64,000 nt of DNA from Paenibacillus sp. A3 (lineage in GTDB: Bacteria > Bacillota > Bacilli > Paenibacillales > NBRC-103111): contig NZ_JTHN01000111.1 of assembly GCF_001399685.1 (NCBI RefSeq), positions 1-64,000 of the forward strand. The letters run 5' to 3'. The notes under the pieces were generated by a model. The model ran no database searches, had not been told where the DNA came from, and was given only the letters and a program-made list of their open reading frames with translations. Both the position numbers and the translations under genes were made by a program. Of this stretch, positions 60,175-64,000 are shown piece by piece. Position 1 is the stretch's first letter. Every line of letters starts with the position of its first letter.

Positions 60175-60655
60175 CGGTGATGTTGTAGTGAAAAGTAAAA
60201 TCGCTGCTTTTCTGCAGGACGAGCAGGGGATGGCCAACGTCCTCGTAACGCTCTTCTTACTGCCTGTGCTGCTGTTTCTTTCGCTGGCGATCGTCCCGTT
60301 CTTCGTCTATACGATGAAGGCGGATCATCTGAACACGATCGCCAATCATGCACTTAAGGAAATGGAAGCGGTCGGCTATTTAAGCCCGACGGTGGAGTCC
60401 AATACGAACGCCAGATTAGCCTCGCTCGGGATGGGGGACGTCACGGTGAACGGCATGGCCTATCCGTCCTATATGGGGAGTACCCGGAACAAAGTGCTTC
60501 GCGATGCCGCTGACCCGACGGTGAAGCTCGTTCTCAAGTATCCGGCGCCGAATTTGAGCCGCATGCTGAAAGCCATCGGGGGAGGAGGGAACGCATCGGC
60601 CCACGAAGGGTTTTATTATTTGGTGCTTTACGGAAAGAGCGAGGCTTACGAGTAA
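60161..60655 (+). CDS. TadE-like pseudopilin (DUF4320-type)
   Basis: 164 residues from ATG 60161 (GTG 60188 is a shorter alternative). N-terminal DEQGMANVLVTLFLLPVLLF helix with Glu at the usual place before the membrane helix, then an exported domain (VESNTNARLASLGMGDVTVN). Such TadE/DUF4320 proteins are minor pilins of Tad systems. Overlaps protein 4 by 14 bases. Confidence 0.7.
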   Translation: MSQIDGDVVVKSKIAAFLQDEQGMANVLVTLFLLPVLLFLSLAIVPFFVYTMKADHLNTIANHALKEMEAVGYLSPTVESNTNARLASLGMGDVTVNGMAYPSYMGSTRNKVLRDAADPTVKLVLKYPAPNLSRMLKAIGGGGNASAHEGFYYLVLYGKSEAYE

Positions 60656-60691
60656 CTCGAAGCGATATGCCGGAAAAGGAGGGGGAGACGT

Positions 60692-61273
60692 GTGCGGCGG
60701 GCATGGCAGTGTCGGTTGAGAACGGAAGCGTACGGCTTGATGAAGGACGAAAAGGGGAGCGCGCACTTGCTTCTGTTCGGCTTGCTCGGCATGATGACAG
60801 CCGCTTTTATTTGGGTCATTGCGTTCAATTGGATGATACAAACGTACGGCATGAACAAAACCAAACCCTTGCTTGACCGTGCCACGCATGCCGCCTCGTT
60901 GGATATCGTGCCGGAGGAGGCGGCGCTCGGCCGGCTTGTGTGGGACAGTTCGAAGGGGAGGGATGATTTTTACCGGTACCTTCGGCTGAACCTGAAGCTG
61001 GACAGCGATCTGACCCCGGGAGAGGGAAGTCATCTTCGCGAAGCTCCCACTGTGCACCATTTGGAGTTTGTTACAAGTCCAGCGTATCCTTATGTGCTTC
61101 AGCGAACGGTTACCGTTCACACCGGCACAGCCAAGCAAACGACGCGCAGCGTTCAGGTGACGATTTACGGGCCGTCCGTCGTTGCCATCGTCGAAACGAA
61201 CCAGCCTTTGCTCGGTCTTTCCCGCAGCGAGCCGGCTGTGCTCAGCAGCGTTGCCAGCGTTCGATTCCGCTAA
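60692..61273 (+). CDS. TadG/TadE-like minor pilin
   Basis: 193 residues from GTG 60692, with AGGAGGGGG 6-9 bases upstream. KDEKGSAHLLLFGLLGMMTA has the acidic-Gly-hydrophobic pattern of pseudopilin N-termini, then an exported domain with YVLQRTVTVHTGTAKQTTRS and TIYGPSVVAIVE. Last gene of the Tad operon. No prepilin peptidase (TadV) is in the window, so it must be elsewhere. Confidence 0.7.
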   Translation: MRRAWQCRLRTEAYGLMKDEKGSAHLLLFGLLGMMTAAFIWVIAFNWMIQTYGMNKTKPLLDRATHAASLDIVPEEAALGRLVWDSSKGRDDFYRYLRLNLKLDSDLTPGEGSHLREAPTVHHLEFVTSPAYPYVLQRTVTVHTGTAKQTTRSVQVTIYGPSVVAIVETNQPLLGLSRSEPAVLSSVASVRFR

Positions 61274-61376
61274 CTCTCGCGGACCGAGGCCTTTTTCGTT
61301 CAAGGCTGTCTTTGCATTTTCCAGTTGCGGCAGGTAATGTAGAGATACAGGATTTCTGCCATAGGAGGGACTGAAC

Positions 61377-62558
61377 ATGAACGAATACGCACAACGTATC
61401 GGGCGCTTGCAGCAGAAGCTGCAGGCCCATCAGCTTGACGGCATGATGATTACGCAAAATGTGGACTTGTATTATTTGACCGGCTCTATGCAGACCGGTT
61501 ATCTGCTCGTTCCTGCGGAAGGCGAGCCGCGCTTTTACGTCCGCCGCAGCGTCTTGCGCGCACAGGAGGAATCCGCAGCCGCAGTAGAGCCGCTCGGCTC
61601 GTTCCGCGCCTTTGGCGCCCAATTGGCCCAAACGTTTCCGCAGCTTGCCTCCGGCTCCGCCGTAACGCTTGCCGCCGAATTCGACGTGCTGCCCGTACAG
61701 CAGTGGCAGCGGCTGCAAAGCGTGCTCCCGCATGTTGTGTGGAAGGACGGGTCGATGCTGATCCGCGAGACTCGTATGATCAAATCGCCGCGCGAGATCG
61801 CTTGTATCCGCGAAGCTGCACGAATCATCGACGGCGCTCTTGAGGATGCGCTTGCGAAGCTTAAGCCGGGCACGACCGAATTGGAGCTGATGAGTGCCGT
61901 CGAGCACTATATCCGTTTGCACGGACACATCGGGGTGATGCGTTTGCGCGGATATAACCAAGAAGTGCTTACGGGGGTGATCGGCGCAGGCGAAGCTGCT
62001 GCCAAGCCGACCTATTTTGACGGCCCTGCGGGCGGTCAAGGACTCGGTCCGGCAGTCCCGCAGAGCGTGAGCCGGCGGAAGATTGAGCGGAGCGAGCCGA
62101 TTCTGATCGATATCGGATGCTGCATCGACGGATACGTGATCGACCAGACCCGGACGGCCGTGATCGGCGAATTGCCGGACGACCTGCGGCAGGCATATGA
62201 CGTATCCGAGGCGATCATCCGCAGCGTCGAATCGATGCTGAAGCCCGGTACGTTGTGCGAGCAGCTCTACATCCATTCGCTTGGAATGGCCCAGGAAGCA
62301 GGGCTTGGCGAGCATTATATGGGCTTCGGCGACGATCAGGTCAAATTTCTAGGACACGGTATCGGTCTGGAGGTCGACGAGCTGCCTGTACTGGCCAAAG
62401 GCTTCCGGTATCCGCTGGAACCGGGGATGGTTATTGCGATCGAACCGAAGTTCACCTTCCCCGGGCGAGGGGTTGTCGGGATTGAGAACAGCTACGCGGT
62501 GACGGACAACGGCTTCGAGAAGCTGACCGTATCGCGGGAAGGGCTCATCCGGTTATAA
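61377..62558 (+). CDS. M24-family aminopeptidase (Xaa-Pro dipeptidase-like)
   Basis: 393 residues; N-terminal creatinase domain (about 1-130), C-terminal pita-bread domain with metal ligands: ILIDIGCCIDGYVIDQTRTA (two Asp), HGIGLEVDELPVL (His), MVIAIEPKFTF (Glu) and VGIENSYAVT (Glu). It cleaves Xaa-Pro bonds or related amides. AGGAGGGA is 10 bases before ATG. The gene overlaps the convergent bstA-like stop by 14 bases. Confidence 0.92.
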   Translation: MNEYAQRIGRLQQKLQAHQLDGMMITQNVDLYYLTGSMQTGYLLVPAEGEPRFYVRRSVLRAQEESAAAVEPLGSFRAFGAQLAQTFPQLASGSAVTLAAEFDVLPVQQWQRLQSVLPHVVWKDGSMLIRETRMIKSPREIACIREAARIIDGALEDALAKLKPGTTELELMSAVEHYIRLHGHIGVMRLRGYNQEVLTGVIGAGEAAAKPTYFDGPAGGQGLGPAVPQSVSRRKIERSEPILIDIGCCIDGYVIDQTRTAVIGELPDDLRQAYDVSEAIIRSVESMLKPGTLCEQLYIHSLGMAQEAGLGEHYMGFGDDQVKFLGHGIGLEVDELPVLAKGFRYPLEPGMVIAIEPKFTFPGRGVVGIENSYAVTDNGFEKLTVSREGLIRL

Positions 62559-63060
62559 GGCGGATGTGCGCCAAATGGTGCCTGCCGTGCCAAGCGTACA
62601 GTCCAATATTTTGATCAAGCCGGATGATGCCGTTGTCCGGGTGGCGAAACTCTCTTGCAAGCTCATCATCCGAGAGTCCCCGCAGCAGCAGCACCCATCG
62701 TTCGTGCAAGGCGTCCAGCAGCGCAAGCGATAACGCGACCGGGGCTTGCCGGGTATCCGGCAGCTCCGCCCAGCGTTCCTCCCGGTACGGCTTAATCACC
62801 GGCACTTCCTCCGTCAATGCCAGCTTAAAGCGAATGAAGCTGTTCATGTGGCTGTCCGCCATATGGTGAACGACTTGCCTCATCGTCCATCCTCCCGGCC
62901 GGTACGGCGTATCAAGCTGAGCCTCATCGGCTCCTTGAACTGCCATTCTCACCTGCTGCGGCAGCTGGGCAATATCATCGATCCAAGCCGCAATCGTCTC
63001 CGCATCCGGCTTTGCCGGAGCTTCGTACTGCCCGATCGGAAACCTCAAATGGTCTGTCAT
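62545..63060 (-). CDS. YfiT/BstA-type DinB-fold protein (bacillithiol transferase-like)
   Basis: 171 residues from ATG 63060, AAAGGTG 10-12 bases upstream. PGGWTMRQVVHHMADSHMNS and YAWHGRHHLAHIRLI supply the three His of the DinB-fold metal site; the order matches B. subtilis YfiT (a BstA homologue). It would transfer bacillithiol to electrophiles, or hydrolyse, with Zn or Ni. The presence fits a bacillithiol-using Firmicute. Confidence 0.85.
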   Translation of the reverse strand: MTDHLRFPIGQYEAPAKPDAETIAAWIDDIAQLPQQVRMAVQGADEAQLDTPYRPGGWTMRQVVHHMADSHMNSFIRFKLALTEEVPVIKPYREERWAELPDTRQAPVALSLALLDALHERWVLLLRGLSDDELAREFRHPDNGIIRLDQNIGLYAWHGRHHLAHIRLITG

Positions 63061-63464
63061 AAATACCCCACACCTTTCCGCTTGTTTGCTCCTCATTTTC
63101 AAACGTAATAAATGGGCAGCATGTTTTTTATTACTTTAGCACAAAAAAGGTATAATTGAAGACCAATCCCTTCCAAATCTGGCCTAGCAATTCTGTCTTT
63201 TAGATAGATTGGCCGGAACAGCGTCCACGCCCTTCTGCCACTAGACAAGCAGGATCCTTTTCGTTCGCACGGACGAGGCTTGCCGCATTGCCTAACCCTC
63301 AAAAAGATGATAAAATTAATAGAATTCATCATAAACGCTCTGCTACCGTTGCAAGAGAGATTCATTGCATCATACACAAATTCCTCACACTATGATCTAT
63401 ATTAAATCAGCAAACAGAGCATGAATCCAAGGCAAGGGCCGGTTGACCAAGAGGGGGAACGTCC
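63061..63464. other. 400-base intergenic region without a supported gene
   Basis: Contains TTTTTTATTACTTTAGC-type AT-rich DNA, a possible promoter for bstA (minus strand) near 63110-63160, and AGAGGGGGAAC, the ribosome site of the next gene (63451). A 92-codon minus-strand reading is open here but has no ribosome site and odd composition. No RNA or repeat recognised. Confidence 0.5.
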
Positions 63465-63842
63465 ATGCTGCGTCTGGGACAGAAGATCGTTATTATTGGC
63501 GACAGCTTCGAACAAAATTTGCCGATCGGTGAATATGGATATATTATCGCGTACGACCGCAATGCGGACAATGTGTTCGATTACGTGGTTCGGATTCCGA
63601 AAGTGAACAAGCATTACTTCGTACCGGGCGCCGATGTCGAGCTGGAGGAAGTACTCATTCAGCAGGAAGTGGATCGGTTGGAACGAGAAGCGCTGATCGA
63701 TTTTGCGCTCGCGACGAAAAACGAAGAGCTGTTTCGCCGGGTAATGAACGGCGATGCGGAAGAAGTCGTAGCGGAGACGAACAAAGAGGTGCAGTCCAAG
63801 GAAGACTTCATCAAGCAAGTCAATCTGAGGGCTTGGATTTGA
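63465..63842 (+). CDS. IDEAL-domain-like small protein
   Basis: 125 residues from ATG 63465, with GAGGGGG 8 bases upstream. N-terminal SH3-like strands (KIVIIGDSFEQNLPIGEYGY) are followed by EREALIDFALATKNEELFRR near residue 80, which resembles the IDEAL domain of Bacillales. Function not known. A weak hairpin follows. Confidence 0.6.
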   Translation: MLRLGQKIVIIGDSFEQNLPIGEYGYIIAYDRNADNVFDYVVRIPKVNKHYFVPGADVELEEVLIQQEVDRLEREALIDFALATKNEELFRRVMNGDAEEVVAETNKEVQSKEDFIKQVNLRAWI

Positions 63843-63871
63843 AGCAGCATTTAATAGAAACGTGATAGATT

Positions 63872-63925
63872 GAACCGAAAGAATCGGGTTGCGACCTTGA
63901 AAGGACGCTGCCGGTTCTTTTTCTT
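63872..63925 (+). terminator. Probable terminator
   Basis: GAACCG pairs with CGGTTC over a long, partly structured loop (GACCTTGAAAGG), then TTTTTC. The stem is short. Confidence 0.5.
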
Positions 63926-63950
63926 TTGGGCAAAATCACGCCGTTCCCAA

Positions 63951-63996
63951 TTGAGTTCAACCCTTAACTCCGCTATAATAATAAGAATGATTGTCA
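63951..63996 (+). promoter_or_regulatory. Sigma-A promoter with Fur-box-like site, reading out of the window
   Basis: TTGAGT (63951-63956), 17-base spacer, perfect TATAAT (63974-63979). Then TAAGAATGATTGTCA (63982-63996) matches the 7-1-7 Fur consensus at 11 of 14 positions, sitting at the transcription start. The gene it controls lies beyond 64000 and may be iron-regulated. Confidence 0.55.
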
Positions 63997-64000
63997 GTAG

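Noticed and set aside
63099-63377. 92-codon minus-strand frame between bstA-like and IDEAL-like genes
   Set aside because: No ribosome site, no domain pattern, composition typical of non-coding DNA.

Overview
The window looks like a Paenibacillaceae chromosome (Paenibacillus or a close relative). The support is a spore-protease-like yyaC, a bacillithiol-transferase-type yfiT/bstA, Gram-positive lipoproteins, strong purine-rich ribosome binding sites with many TTG/GTG starts, a multidomain chitinase and a copper-amine-oxidase-N stalk protein. Most of the DNA is visibly GC-rich. The stretch from about 4.1 to 21.1 kb is strikingly AT-rich with different codon use. I see no rRNA, tRNA or CRISPR array.

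Layout. (1) 0-4.1 kb: tail of a dispersed palindromic element, two sugar ABC permeases, a membrane-anchored propeller protein and a secreted protein. (2) 4.1-21.1 kb, all on the + strand: a graveyard/array of polymorphic-toxin parts. It holds immunity genes (barstar-like, DUF1963-like, Imm47-like, two SMI1/KNR4, HEAT-like, ankyrin, SUFU, two zinc-ribbon paralogues) and detached toxin tips (a GH-E nuclease, two Ntox21-like copies, one unrecognised). It also holds broken pieces of a VgrG-like spike plus pre-toxin carrier, an IS110-type transposase remnant, and short repeats at module edges. No intact carrier gene is present, so these look like orphan modules that could recombine with a full-length toxin gene elsewhere. 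(3) 21.2-35 kb: housekeeping and transport genes including cutC, a GT2 glycosyltransferase, yyaC, TetR-gdx/sugE, a TauE-type permease, a diguanylate cyclase, an SDR, an orphan amino-acid binding lipoprotein, a cupredoxin, a CuAO_N stalk protein and MarR-MFS. (4) 35-48 kb: HPP/LysR divergent pair, a DedA-NERD fusion, thioredoxin-like and metallo-beta-lactamase proteins, a Pro/Ala repeat membrane protein behind a structured leader, an ABC-2 permease with its TetR, an esterase, a chitinase, and an MFS/ArsR operon. (5) 48.5-51.8 kb: a UgpA/UgpE/UgpB-like sugar ABC operon. (6) 52.0-61.3 kb: a Tad/Flp-type pilus operon with a Ser/Thr kinase-MinD-like fusion, CpaB-, TadZ-, TadA-, TadB- and TadC-like proteins, four tiny hydrophobic proteins and two pseudopilin-like proteins. 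(7) 61.4-64 kb: an M24 peptidase, BstA-like protein, an IDEAL-like protein, and a promoter with a Fur-box-like site reading out of the window.

Most notable: toxin-tip exchange appears to happen at one fixed linker (PPEGTG), which recurs four times, once abutting the transposase remnant. Two Ntox21 tips are identical apart from a 6-bp indel while their adjacent immunity genes have diverged. The palindromic element at both ends of the left half shows base changes that preserve its stem. The Tad operon begins with an unusual kinase-ATPase fusion behind an attenuator-like hairpin.
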